A DNA stretch of 64,000 nucleotides from Spisula solida (GCA_947247005.1 OX365948.1:5766001-5830000); one strand, 5' to 3'; shown: positions 26,001 to 37,458, counted from the first letter of the stretch. Numbers and translations: made by a program. The notes: generated from the letters alone by a model not told the origin.

Positions 26001-29000
26001 AGGCTATGAGACCAAAGGGGGTCTTAATTTTCCCCCGTATTAGGGAATTTTGCTGACAATTATTTTCAGACTGCCCTATGTCTACTGATCAAAAACTACT
26101 TTGTTAGTCCTAGAAAATAGTACTTTGTATATTTGTTATTTTACGAGGTATACAAAAAGAAATTAAGAGAACTTTTGTTATCTTGTCAAGAAAGAGAACT
26201 GTGTATCCGGACGGAGTATTCCAGCCAATCCCAAAAGAACCACCCTGAATAACGACAAGGTATTATGTTAATAAAAAGACTACAGATATAGTCTTGATTA
26301 ATACAAAACTCATCTTAGTTATATTATATGATAATTTGAACACCGTGATACTCTATTTAAATGTTTCAAAGCAAGGCTTGAATCACGCACATCCATCCAC
26401 ATAACAAGCAGAAGTTGGCTATGTTAGAGTAATTGTGATAATAATAATATACCTGAAAGTCTGCGAGTGTGCCATAAACAGACGCACACATATGCAATGG
26501 ACTCCTAAGAGTTCCTAGAGGCCAAAACTATCATTTTCTCCATTGGCACCGAAATTCCTGAAAGTCCTCAAGTGTGTCATTAACAGTCGCAGACAGATGC
26601 AGTGAGCTCCTAAGTGTTCCTAGAGGCCAAAAATGTCATTTTATCAATTGGCAACAAAGTTCCTGAAAGTATGCGAGAGTGTCAGAAACAGTCGCAGACC
26701 GATGCAAAGGACTCCTATGGAGAACAAAAGTGTCATTTTTGTCAATTTGCACCAACATTCAGGAGAGACTGCGATGGGTGTCCGAAACAGTCGCAGACCG
26801 ATTGAATGGACTCATGAAGGTCCCTAAATGTCAAAAATACCATTTTCTAAAAAGGCACGAACATTCCTGAAAGTCGATGAGTGTGTCAGAAACAGTCGCA
26901 CACCGATGTAATGGACTCGTAAGGGTCCCTAGATGCCAAAACTGTGATTTGTTCAATTGGCACCAACATACCTGAAGTCTGCGAACATGTCAGAAACATT
27001 CGCAGACCGATACAATGGATACCTTAGGGCCTCTAGATGTCAAAAATATCATTTTCTGAATTGGCACCAAAATTCATGAAAGTCTGCGATAGTGTAAAAA
27101 AACAGTCGCAGACCGATGTAATTGACTCCTAACAGAGCTTGAAGGTCACACATATAAAACAATCAAATGACACCAAAATTCCTGAACGTCTGCGAGGGAG
27201 CCAGATCTAGTCGCAGACTGATGCCATGAAATCCTAAATCTAATGTTGATGTCAGAGCTGGCTTTGTATTTAAACTCAGATCAGTATTCGCACACCTTAT
27301 TTGCGAATGTCGATGTCAGAGTTGGGTCGGTATTTGAAGTCGTATATTGCGAACATCGATCTCAGAGCTGAATCGGTATTCGATTCTAGGTCTGTATTCG
27401 CTGTCGGGTTACATCGAATGTCGATGTCAGACTTGGATCTGTATTCAAACTCAGATCTGTATTCACTAAGGTCATTTCACGAATGACGATCTCAGAGCTA
27501 GATCGGTAATCGACCCTATGTCTGTATTCGCCGTCGGTATTCGTAGAAATTCAATGTCAAGCTGGCTCTATATTCAAGCTTAGATATGCATTGACCCAGC
27601 TAATTCCGCGAATATCGATCTCACAGTTGGGTTGGTATTCGATCATAGGACTGTATTGGCTGTCGGCTCACATCGAAATTCGATGTCAGACCTTGATCTG
27701 TATTCAAGCTCGGTAGTCACAGGCCTTAATTTGCGAATGTCGATCTCAGAGCTTGGTCGGTATTGGAACCTAGGCCTGTATTCGCCGTGCATATACATTG
27801 AATGTCTATGTCAGACCTAACACTGTATTGGAACCTAGGTCTGTATTCGCCGTTGGTATACATTGAATGTCGCTGTCAGTTGAGTCGGTATTCGATCCTA
27901 GGTCTGTATTCGCCGTTGGTATACATCGATTGTCGATGTCAGGGCTGGGTCGGTATTCGATCCTAGGTCTGTATTCGCCGTAGGTATACATCGAGTGTCG
28001 ATCTCAGAGCTGGATCGGTATTCGACCCTAGGTCTGTATTCGCCTTCGGTAAACGTCGAATGTCTATGTCAGAGCTGGCTCTGTATTCAAACTCAGACCT
28101 GTATTCACCCGCCTTATTTTGCGAATGTTGATGTCAGAGCTGGGTCGGTATTCGATCCTAGGTCTGTATTCGCAGTCGGTTCATATCGAATGCCGATGTC
28201 AGAGCTGGCTCTGTATTCAAACTCAGATCTGTATTCACCCATCTTATATTGCTAATGTCGATCTCAGACCTGGGTCGGTATTGGATCCTAGGGCTGTATT
28301 CGCCGTGGGTATACATCGAATGTCGATGTCAGACCTGGCTCTGTATTCAAACTCAGATATGTATTCACCCACCTTATATTGCTAATGTCGATCTCAGAGC
28401 TGGGTATGTATTGGGTCCTAGGTCTGTATTCGCCCTCGGTTTACATCGAACGTCGATGTCAGACCTGGCTCTGTATTCAAACTCAGATCTGTATTCACCA
28501 ACGATATTTCGCGAATGTCGATCTCAGAGCTGAGTCGGTATTGGATCCTAGGTCTGTATTCGCCGTGGGTATACATCGAATGTCGATGTCAGACCTGGCT
28601 CTGTATTCAAACTCAGATCTGTATTCACCAACCACATTCCGCGAATGTCGATGTCAGAGCTTGATCGGTATTCGATTCTAGGTCTGTATACGCTGTCGTT
28701 TCATATCGAATGCCGATATCAGAGCTGGCTCTGTATTCAAACTCAAATCTGTATTCACCAACCACATTTCGCGAATCTCGATCTCAGAGCTGGGTCGGTA
28801 TTGGATCCTAGGTCTGTATTCACCGTGGGTATACCTCGAATGTCGATGTCAGACCTGGCTCTGTATTCAAACTCATATATGTATTCACGCACCTTATATT
28901 GCGAATGTCGATCTCAGAGCTAGATCGGTATTTGATCCTAGGTCTGTATTCGCCGTGGGTATACATCGAATGCCGATGTCAGACCTGGCTCTGTATTCAA

Positions 29001-32000
29001 ACTCAGATATGTATTCACGCAACTTATATTGCGAATGTCGATCTCAGAGCTGGGTCGGTATTGGATCCTAGGTATGTATTCGCCGTGGGTATACATCGAA
29101 TGCCGATGTCAGACCTGGCTCTGTATTCAAACTCAGAAATGTTTTCACGCAACTTATATTGCGAATGTCGATCTCAGAGCTGGGTCGGTATTGGATCGTA
29201 GGTCTGTATTCGCTGTGGGTATACATTGAATGTCGATGTCAGACCTGGGTTTGTATTCAAACTCAGGTCTGTATTCACAAGCCTTATTTTGCGAATGTTG
29301 ATGTCAGAGCTGGGTCGGTATTCGATCCTAGGTCTGTATTCGCCGTGGGTATACATTGAATGTCGATGTTAGACCTGGGACTGTATTCAAACTCAGGTCT
29401 GTATTCACAGGCCTTATTTTGCGAATGTTGATGTCAGAGCTGGGTCGGTATTCGATCCTAGGTCTGTATTCGCCGTCGGAATACATTGATTGTCGATGTC
29501 AGAGCTGGGTCGGTATTCGCTCCTAGGTCTGTATTCATCGTCGGTGTACATTGAATGTCGATGTCAGACCTGGCTCTGTATTCAAACTCAGATATGTATT
29601 CACCCACCTTATATTGCGAATGTCGATCTCAGAGCTGGGTCGGTATTGGATCCTAGGTCTGTATTCGCCCTTAGTTTACATCGAACGTCGATGTCAGACC
29701 TGGCTCTGTATTCAAACTCAGATATGTATTCACTTACCTTATATTGCGAATGTCGATCTCTGAGCTGGGTCGGTATTGGATCCTAGGTCTGTATTCGCCG
29801 TGGGTATACATTGAATGTCGATGTCTGACCTGGCTCTGTATTCAAACTTAGATATATATTCATCCACCTTATATTGCGAATGTCGATCTCTGAACTGGGT
29901 CGGTATTGGATCCTAGGTCTGTATTCGCCCTCGGTTAACATCGAATGTCGATGTCCGACCTGGCTCTGTATTCAAACTCAGATCTGTATTCACGCAACTT
30001 ATATTGCGAATGTCGATCTCAGAACTGGGTCGGTATTGGATCGTAGGTCTGTATTCGCTGTGGGTATACATTGAATGTCGATGTCAGACCTGGGTCTGTA
30101 TTCAAACTCAGGTCTGTATTCACAGGCCTTATTTTGCGAATGTCGATCTCAGAGCTGGGTCGGTATTCGATCCTAGGTCTGCATTCGCTGTCGGTTCATA
30201 TCGAATGCCGATGTCAGAGCTGGCTCTGTATTCAAACTCAGATCTGTATTCACCAACCACATTTCGCGAATGTCGATGTCAGAGCTTGATCGGTATTCGA
30301 TTCTAGGTCTGTATACGCTGTCGTTTCATATCGAATGTCGATGTCAGACCTGGCTCTGTATTCAAACTCAGATCTGTATTCACCAACCACATTTTGTGAA
30401 TGTCGATCTCAGAGCTGGGTCGGTATTCGATCCTAGGTCTGTATTCGTCATCGGTCTATGCATTAAACTGTGGATACGTAGCAGTGACGTTTATTGTTAA
30501 GGCTTTATTACTTCCCTTTAAAATAAATTTTAAATAATCAATGAAAACTATGGTAAATTTGCAATGTATTTAATTAGAACTCATTTATATTGGTCATTCA
30601 CTATTAGTTTATAATTAAGAAATAAATAAAACGGTATGTATTGATGTTGCTTTTACAGATTTCATGCATTTAACAACAAATATAAAGCATGTAAAATATA
30701 TTGTTTTCTTGGTTTCTGGCTGTCAATAATATTGCATCCCAGCTCGGTATTCCCCTCAACGTATTTTGCGAATGACGAACTCAGAGATGGATCTGTATTC
30801 ACACTTGGGTCTGTATTCGCCGTCGGTAAATAATGATTGTCGAAGTCATAGTTGGGTCGGTATTGAATCCGAGGTCTGTATTCGCCGTCGGTTAACATCG
30901 AATAACGATGTCAGACCTGGCTCTGTATTCAAACTCATATCTGTATTCGCCCACATTATGTTGCGAATGTCGATCTCAGAGCTGGGTCGGTATTCGATCC
31001 TAGGTCTGTATTCGCCGTCGGTATACATCGAATGTCGATGTCAGAGCTAGGTCGGTATTCGATCCTAGGTCTGTATTCGCCGTCGGAACACATTGATTGT
31101 CGATGTCAGAGCTGGGTCGGTATTCGATCCTATGTCTGTATTCGCCATAGTTGTACATCGAATGTCGATGTCAGACTTGGCTCTGTATTCAAACTCGGAT
31201 CTGTATTCACAGGCCTTATTTTGCGAATATCGATCTCAGAGCTGGGTCGGTATTCGGTCCTAGGTCTGTATTCGCCGTAGGTGTACATTGAATGACGATG
31301 TCAGACCTGGCTCTGTATTCAAACTCAGATCTGTATTCACAGGCATTATTTTGCCAATGTCGATCTCAGAGCTGGGTCGGTATTCGGTCCTAGGTCTGTA
31401 TTCGCCGTCGGTGTACATCGAATGACGATGTCAGACCTGGCTCTGTATTCAAACTCAGATCTGTATTCATAGGCATTATTTTGCGAATGTCGATCTCAGA
31501 GCTGGGTCGGTATTCGGTCCTAGGTCTGTATTCGCCGTCGGTGTACATCGAATGACGATGTCAGACCTGGCTCTGTATTCAAACTCAGATCTGTATTCAT
31601 AGGCATTATTTTGCGAATGTCGATCTCAGAGCTGGGTCGGTATTCGGTCCTAGGTCTGTATTCGCCGTAGGTGTACATTGAATGACGATGTCAGACCTGG
31701 CTCTGTATTCAAACTCAGATCTGTATTCACAGGCATTATTTTGCCAATGTCGATCTCAGAGCTGGGTCGGTATTCGGTCCTAGGTCTGTATTCGCCGTCG
31801 GTGTACATCGAATGACGATGTCAGACCTGGCTCTGTATTCAAACTCAGATCTGTATTCATAGGCACTATTTTGCGAATGTCGATCTCAGAGCTGGGTCGG
31901 TATTCGATCCTAGGTCTGTATTCGCCGTCGCTGTACATCGAATGTCGATCTCAGAGCTGGGTCGGTATTCGATCCTAGGTCTGTATTCGCCGTCGCTATA

Positions 32001-35000
32001 CATCGAATGTCGATGTCAGAGCTGGGTCGGTATTCGATCCTATGTGTGTATTCGCCATAGTTGTACATCGAATGTCGATGTCAGACCTGGCTCTGTATTC
32101 AAACTCAGATCTGTATTCACAGGCCTTATTTTGCGAATGTCGATCTCAGAGCTGGGTCGGTATTCGGTCCTAGGTCTGTATTCGCCGTAGGTGTACATCG
32201 AATGACGATGTCAGACCTGGGTCTGTATTCAAACTTAGGTCTGTATTCACAGGCCTTATTTTGCGAATGTCGATCTCAGAGCTGGGTCGGTATTCGGTCC
32301 TAGGTCTGTATTCGCCGTAGGTGTACATCGAATGACGATGTCAGACCTGGGTCTGTATTCAAACTTAGGTCTGTATTCACAGGCCTTATTTTGCGAATGT
32401 TGATGTCAGAGCTGGGTCGGTATTCGATCCTAGGTCTGTATTCGCCGTCGCTATACATCGAATGTCGATGTCAGAGCTGGGTCGGTATTCGATCCTATGT
32501 CTGTATTCGCCATAGTTGTACATCGAATGTCGATGTCAGACCTGGCTCTGTATTCAAACTCGGATCTGTATTCACAGGCCTTATTTTGCGAATATCGATC
32601 TCAGAGCTGGGTCGGTATTCGGTCCTAGGTCTGTATTCGCCGTTGGTGTACATCGAATGACGATGTCAGACCTGGGTCTGTATTCAAACTTAGGTCTGTA
32701 TTCACAGGCCTTATTTTGCGAATGTTGATGTCAGAGCTGGGTCGGTATTCGATCCTAGGTCTGTATTCGCCGTCGCTATACATCGAATGTCGATGTCAGA
32801 GCTGGGTCGGTATTCGATCCTATGTCTGTATTCGCCATAGTTGTACATCGAATGTCGATGTCAGACCTGGCTCTGTATTCAAACTCGGATCTGTATTCAC
32901 AGGCCTTATTTTGCAAATATCGATCTCAGAGCTGGGTCGGTATTCGGTCCTAGGTCTGTATTCGCCGTAGGTGTACATCGAATGACGATGTCAGACCTGG
33001 GTCTGTATTCAAACTTAGGTCTGTATTCACAGGCCTTATTTTGCGAATGTTGATGTCAGAGCTGGGTCGGTATTCGATCCTAGGTCTGTATTCGCCGTCG
33101 CTATACATCGAATGTCGATGTCAGAGCTGGGTCGGTATTCGATCCTATGTCTGTATTCGCCATAGTTGTACATCGAATGTCGATGTCAGACCTGGCTCTG
33201 TATTCAAACTCGGATCTGTATTCACAGGCATTATTTTGCGATTATCGATCTCAGAGCTGGGTCGGTATTCGGTCCTAGGTCTATATTCGCCGTAGGTGTA
33301 CATTGAATGACGATGTCAGACCTGGCTCTGTATTCAAACTCTGATCTGTATTCACAGGCATTATTTTGCCAATTTCGATCTCAGAGCTGGGTCGGTATTC
33401 GGTCCTAGGTCTGTATTCGCCGTCGGTGTACATCGAATGACGATGTCAGACCTGGCTCTGTATTCAAACTCAGATCTGTATTCATAGGCATTATTTTGCG
33501 AATGTCGATCTCAGAGCTGGGTCGGTATTCGGTCCTAGGTCTGTATTCGCCGTCGGTGTACATCGAATGACGATGTCAGACCTGGCTCTGTATTGAAACT
33601 CAGATCTGTATTCATAGGCATTATTTTGCGAATGTCGATCTCAGAGCTGGGTCGGTATTCGGTCCTAGGTCTGTATTCGCCGTCGGTGTACATCGAATGA
33701 CGATGTCAGACCTGGCTCTGTATTCAAACTCAGATCTGTATTCACAGGCCTTTTTTTGCGAATGTCGATCTCAGAGCTGGATCTGTATTGGCCACTTGGT
33801 CTGTATTAGCTCACCTTATATTGCCAATGTCGATTTCAGAGCTGGATCTGTATTAGCACCTAGGTCTGTATTGAATGTCGATCTTCGATTAACGATCTCA
33901 GAGCCAACTTCACACACCTAACATAGTAGGTTATTGAACATTGTCTGTACATTATCTTAGTGTCACATGGTATAAATGAAGCTCGTTCATTGGATAAATA
34001 AAACAGATATAGAATAAAGTTCAATAAACTGTAATACATGTTCTCGGAATTGAAATGTATGAAATGTTGTAAATGAAGTCTATGTAATTCTCAACGTAAG
34101 AAATGGCGTATTTTAGGCTTTTGTCTACAAGGTATTGGGTCATATTATTTTTATGTTTGCCTTATCATAAGAGATGATCTCATTTGATTATACAGGTAGA
34201 TCTGATACATTGACGCTGTTTGTTCCCAAGCATAATGTCTTTGTAACACGGAATTAATTCAAATAGCTTTTTTGTTCCCATAAATTGATGTTAGTACATG
34301 AATATGAATTTGTCTGTATATTGCCAGTATATGGGGTGTCGTTAAGGCCTGACTGCACATATATTATGAGTTATAAGGCCAACATTAACAGAAAATAATA
34401 TGAGCCAACACATGATTTAAACAAGTATATATCAAAACATTTTGCCACTCAATCATAATAAAAGCCTCTGGGTAGCGCATAGACTCATGTATGTCACTCT
34501 GAATATACTTGTACTCTATCAGGTTACTAATATCTTCTTCGACAACTGGTATTGGTAACATACATATTCCCTTAATGTGGACAAAGTTTCTCAAAATTGC
34601 ATTTAGTAATTTGTTCTAGAAGAACTGGTTAGGTTCACTTTCGACCGTTAATAACCGTTTACCCCAATAAGTTGGAAATCAACAGCAATGACGCGCATCA
34701 TGCATGCTTGCCTTACCTGTATCACTTTGAACTGGCTGAACTGGTAGTAACTGAGCTACCTGTTGTCTTTTACTGGCAACTAGGAACTGTGGTCGTATAT
34801 AACAACATGAATCTGTACTACAATCCGTATCTAACTTGCATACCGTACCCTGAATAAGACAAGAAACATAACTCTGGTGTGAAAATAAATTGTGAGTTAA
34901 TTAAGAAAGCATGTGTTGTCTCCCTTAAGCTGTTTCAAACAAATCGAGTGCGAGGTGTGTTTTAAGCTGTGTCAAGTCAGCCTTGCGACAGCCGTACACC

Positions 35001-35810
35001 TGTGTATGTTCCCTTTTTGAGGCACCTTTTGGGGAAATCACTGGTGTTTCGTGCGACAGTCGAAGTACCATCCTACGACCGCCGTACGAAATTTTAGCGC
35101 CACAAATTGAACGCAACGTCGCAAACCAAATTCTCGATATGTCCACTTTTCTGTGTTTTTAATATTTCTAATACAAAACAATTTCTCCAGAGAGGCCCTC
35201 TGCAGAGCAACAACCTCTCTATAACAACACCTTCAACATTTACCTAAACTGATAATTACTATAAACGTAACCTCTGTAGAGCAACAACCTCCCAGCAATG
35301 ACCAATTTTGCAGCTTACAAAGGATGTTGCTCTACAGAGATTGTACTGTACAATCATTCGACGCGTACGGCAATCGTACGAGCAACTTACGACAGCCTTG
35401 CGAATTCTGAATGTTATTTGATTTTATTTTCGTGAGTAATTAATCATGCGACTAAATAATCGTGGTGCTGATGTGACACAACCATGCAATTCGACTAATA
35501 TCTTCTGACGCCATTTTCACTTTGGTCCAGTAGTTAATTTGTGGATTTGTAATCCTGGGTCAATTATCAGTCGCAGCAGGTCATACTTGACAACAATTTT
35601 AATTTTCCTCCACTCAAGAAGCGGTTACTGGTTCCTTGTAGAAGAGTAAGTAAGTACTAGTTACGATACAGTAGGTGGATCTAGCACCGTGAACAACTGA
35701 ACAATTGTTGAGACGTTAAACCATAATAAACGACAACGTGTTACCTGAGATACTGGAAGCAAAACGCCAACCGTCAACACAGCAATAGCTAAACAACGTG
35801 TACCGACCAT
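10890..35810 (-). CDS. Ten-cysteine secreted protein, colipase/prokineticin-like fold (three exons)
   Basis: Predicted by joining 35745-35810, 34717-34849 and 10890-11095 on the minus strand (66+133+206 = 405 bases, 134 residues plus stop). Introns are GT-AG with matching phases (0, then 1). Residues 1-22 form a signal peptide with a strongly hydrophobic core. The rest holds ten cysteines: C-x5-C-x4-CC (exon 2), then C-x9-C-x9-C-x-C-x5-C and a last C four residues from the end (exon 3). This number and order match the five-disulfide colipase-type scaffold of prokineticins, astakines and the second dickkopf domain, all extracellular signalling or adaptor proteins. The N-terminal AVIT motif of true prokineticins is absent, so receptor and function cannot be assigned. 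The spacer between the CC pair and cysteine 5, about 28 residues and Gln/Val-rich, is longer than in prokineticins. Intron 2 is 23.6 kb and dominated by a giant inverted satellite. Fit of phase and cysteine pattern makes the model fairly strong; transcript proof is lacking. Confidence 0.7.
11552..12133. mobile_element. Small non-autonomous DNA element with 18-bp inverted ends
   Basis: ATATCCTTTCCGCTACCA (11552-11569) is repeated exactly in reverse complement at 12116-12133. Taking the TA as target duplication leaves a terminal repeat beginning TCCTTTCCGC, which would fit a Tc1/mariner-type insertion. The interior has overlapping opposed open frames but no transposase motif, so it would be a MITE-sized passenger of about 0.58 kb. 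Confidence 0.4.
12938..19530 (+). repeat. Left arm of giant inverted repeat: 65/130-bp satellite
   Basis: The array is built of 65-bp monomers of the form GAATACAGA..TAG..(T)GAATAC.GA.CCA and TCTGA.ATCGACATTCG. They alternate as two types to give a 130-bp dimer; for instance ACCTAGGACC recurs every 130 bases from 13186. Higher-order units of 325 bp (14341, 14666) and 1560 bp (13951 repeated at 15511) are visible. A unique block at 17336-17640 divides the arm into an outer array and an inner, more diverged array that fades out between about 19280 and 19530. Short open frames tiling the array are periodicity artefacts. Confidence 0.9.
17336..17640 (+). repeat. Unique hinge block, left copy
   Basis: A non-satellite segment of about 300 bases between the outer and inner arrays. 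Its reverse complement is at about 30462-30765 with about three differences by eye (two substitutions and a one-base deletion), so near 99% identity. It is the best single proof that the two arrays are arms of one inverted duplication. Confidence 0.85.
21950..22246. mobile_element. MITE (297 bp), TAA duplication, nested in the 3.7-kb transposon
   Basis: Inverted ends TGCACCTATCAATG... span about 41 bases (21950-21990 versus 22206-22246) with about three mismatches. TAA flanks both sides (21947-21949 and 22247-22249). A 3-bp TWA duplication is typical of PIF/Harbinger elements, but the end sequence was not recognised. The G/C-rich subterminal part stands out from its AT-rich surroundings. It has inserted into a degenerate unit of the 169-bp array that follows. 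Confidence 0.6.
22247..22975 (+). repeat. Tandem array, about 169-bp unit, about 4 copies
   Basis: CTCTAAGTGTGACCTT recurs at about 22376, 22545, 22713 and 22882. Each is followed by a GGGACCTGGGTTTTGCGCAT-like segment, GATGTGGTGAACATTTG and ATCACATGCCTATTTGAG. The style is common in bivalve genomes, where such cores can belong to Helitron-like or pearl-type elements; no ends of that kind were identified. Confidence 0.7.
26450..27225 (+). repeat. Tandem array, about 104-bp unit, about 7.5 copies
   Basis: CCTGAAAGTCTGCGAGTGTG, CAGAAACAGTCGCAGACCGA and CTCCTAAG recur at about 104-base spacing (about 26453, 26558, 26661, 26765, 26869, 26970, 27076, 27181). The array abuts the start of the right satellite arm. 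Overlapping 60-codon frames in it are artefacts. Confidence 0.75.
27236..33918 (-). repeat. Right arm of giant inverted repeat: 65/130-bp satellite
   Basis: This is the reverse complement of the left arm. The outer tips match from GGTGTGTGAAG at 12938 to CTTCACACACC at 33908-33918, and the homology stops just outside. From the outside in it has an outer array (about 30766-33918), the hinge block and an inner array (27236 to about 30461). A 325-bp unit is repeated three times (32391, 32716, 33041). The outer array is about 1.2 kb shorter than on the left, and the inner array about 1.3-1.6 kb longer, so copy number has changed independently since the duplication. Confidence 0.9.
30462..30765 (-). 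repeat. Unique hinge block, right copy
   Basis: Inverted, near-identical counterpart of 17336-17640. It separates the outer and inner arrays of the right arm at the corresponding place. Confidence 0.85.
34717..34849 (-). CDS. Exon 2 of the ten-cysteine gene (first four cysteines)
   Basis: The acceptor is TTATTCAG (AG at 34851-34850) and the donor is ACAG/GTAAGG (GT at 34716-34715), a near-perfect consensus. The 133-base exon enters at phase 0 and leaves at phase 1. It encodes GTVCKLDTDCSTDSCC and then a Gln/Val-rich linker ending SDT plus the first base of a glycine codon. Confidence 0.7.
34900..35420. repeat. Small inverted-repeat element fragments in intron 1
   Basis: Intron 1 (34850-35744) contains two kinds of MITE-like pieces. 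One is GCGACAGCCGTAC/CTTACGACAGCCTTGCGA-type segments (about 34980 and 35375). The other is a pair of opposed CTGTAGAGCAACA-type segments (about 35200-35300 against 35325-35345). Exact ends could not be set. The open frame at 34925-35146 has no domain. Confidence 0.3.
35745..35810 (-). CDS. Exon 1 of the ten-cysteine gene (start and signal peptide)
   Basis: ATG at 35810-35808 sits in a favourable context (A at -3, G at +4). It encodes MVGTRCLAIAVLTVG and then LLPVSQ, a basic residue followed by a hydrophobic core. The exon ends with CTCAG and a GTAACA donor (35744-35739) at phase 0. The open frame continues upstream only through a TTG codon, so this ATG is the likely start. Promoter elements are not clear. 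Confidence 0.65.
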
Positions 35811-36860
35811 CTTTGTTGTTTGGAACAAAATCAGAACTAAAATTATACGACACAATTGAAGATTTTGCAATATTAATTCAGTGGAGGGATGTACACCAGA
35901 TAGGGGTCAGTTATAATCAGTATGAAAGATAACGCCGTGCTGGAAATCTCTGTATTTAGATCACATTTAGGATTTAGCTGACACCAGACAAAGTTTATCG
36001 TGTACAGCATAACGTCTATAAAATAACACCGCCTGTGGTTCTTAAACAGTTAGGCTTGGTTAACAAGTAACTCGAACTGCTTACCGACTACAACATGCGT
36101 TTTCAAACCTTACCGCAAATGGCGTCATTTTCCACAAAATGACGCCAAAGCACAAATGAATCCGAAGGTAAGTTGTAAACAAGATAAATGTTGTCAGATA
36201 ACCAACAGTAAAATTCAGTATTAACTTAATTAATGTTATCAAATATTGCATACTTTCGAGATTTGGACTAATGACATTGATGATGATAATAACACAAAAG
36301 AAAAATTGTCTCACTTCGTTTAAAACTGCAGTCGTACATTCGAGTGACGGTGGTAAGCAGAGATTCGTACAATTCTCGATAAATTCTACTTTTCAACCAT
36401 TAACATTTTAATTAATGTCGAATTTTCAAGTTGGTATTTATATCTAATTTAAGATAGTGGAAAATAGGAGATTTAAAAAAGATTAAATAGAAAAATAAAT
36501 TAATGGAAATCTTGCATGGAAAATAACGAAACAAAATATAAAATAAAAAACACAAGCATACATAAAAAGGACAATAAATATACTACTAATCTCCAATGTA
36601 TACCTAGGAGTCCCCTACCCCTACCCCTACCCCTACCACTGACCCCATATCAAAAGCATCTTGTTGACCAAAGGCAAGGCCATAATGTGAAATACTAAAC
36701 GAGTATTTTTTAATTTAAAATATATTTGTTTCTTTAAGAAAACGCTGTACATTTGTAACTTTAGGTATAAGTGTTGTCTTCATCTCGTATAATGTTATTA
36801 CCGAAAAGTAGTTTGTCGGGACTTAGAGGATGGTACTGGCGAGTGTTTGTAAATGATCTT
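35811..36860. other. Upstream region of the ten-cysteine gene; no further gene
   Basis: This should contain the promoter and 5' UTR of the minus-strand gene, but no TATA or initiator stands out at a convincing distance. A short CCCCTA run (about 36610-36638) is present. No other coding signal. Confidence 0.4.
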
Positions 36861-37458
36861 ACCTTACATTTGTATAGCGTGGAACCTTACATTTGTATAG
36901 CGTGGAACCTTACATTTGTATAGCGTGGAACCTTACATTTGTATAGCGTGGAACCTTACATTTGTATAGCGTGGAACCTTACATTTGTATAGCGTGGAAC
37001 CTTACATTTGTATAGCGGGGAACCTTACATTTGTATAGCGTGGAACCTTACATTTGTATAGCGTGGAACCTTACATTTGTATAGCGTGGAACCTTACATT
37101 TGTATAGCGTGGAACCTTACATTTGTATAACGTGGATCCTTACATTTGTATAGCGTGGAACCTTACATTTGTATAGCGTGGAACCTTACATCTGTATAGC
37201 GTGGAACCTTACATCTGTATAGCGTGGAACCTTACATTTGTATAGCGTGGAACCTTACATTTGTATAGCGTGGAACCTTACATTTGTATAGCGTGGAACC
37301 TTACATTTGTATAACGTGGATCCTTACATTTGTATAGCGTGGAACCTTACATTTGTATAGCGTGGAACCTTACATCTGTATAGCGTGGAACCTTACATTT
37401 GTATAGCGTGGAACCTTACATTTGTATAGCGTGGAACCTTACATTTGTATAGCGTGGA
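36861..37458 (+). repeat. 23-bp minisatellite, 26 copies
   Basis: The unit ACCTTACATTTGTATAGCGTGGA spans exactly 598 bases. Variant units (GTATAACGTGGATCC at about 37125 and 37309; CATCTG at about 37189 and 37373) repeat 184 bases apart, which is 8 units, so a block of eight has itself been duplicated. Confidence 0.95.

Larger units (their letters stand above)
11096..34716 (-). other. Giant intron 2 (23.6 kb) of the ten-cysteine gene
   Basis: The donor at 34716 and acceptor at 11096 bound a region with no other supportable gene. It contains, from low to high coordinate: a small DNA element (11552-12133), the left satellite arm (12938 to about 19530), a spacer with a nested transposon (20661-24319) and a 104-bp array (26450-27225), and the right arm (27236-33918). 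At 12134-12937, 19531-20655, 24325-26449 and 33919-34716 I see only AT-rich DNA without features. If the three-exon model were wrong, this would be intergenic. Confidence 0.6.

Noticed and set aside
12938..33918. The giant inverted repeat as a CRISPR-like or coding repeat system, or a simple assembly foldback
   Set aside because: Units are contiguous without spacers, and the context is eukaryotic. The arms differ in copy number and bases, and the spacer is non-symmetric, which a read foldback would not produce. An assembly fault is still not fully excluded.
34385..34594. Extra exon of the ten-cysteine gene
   Set aside because: The frame lacks cysteines and suitable splice borders, and exon 2 already joins exon 3 in phase.
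36605..36640. Interstitial telomere-like repeat
   Set aside because: The unit is CCCCTA, not the TTAGGG/CCCTAA expected of animals, and only about four units are present.
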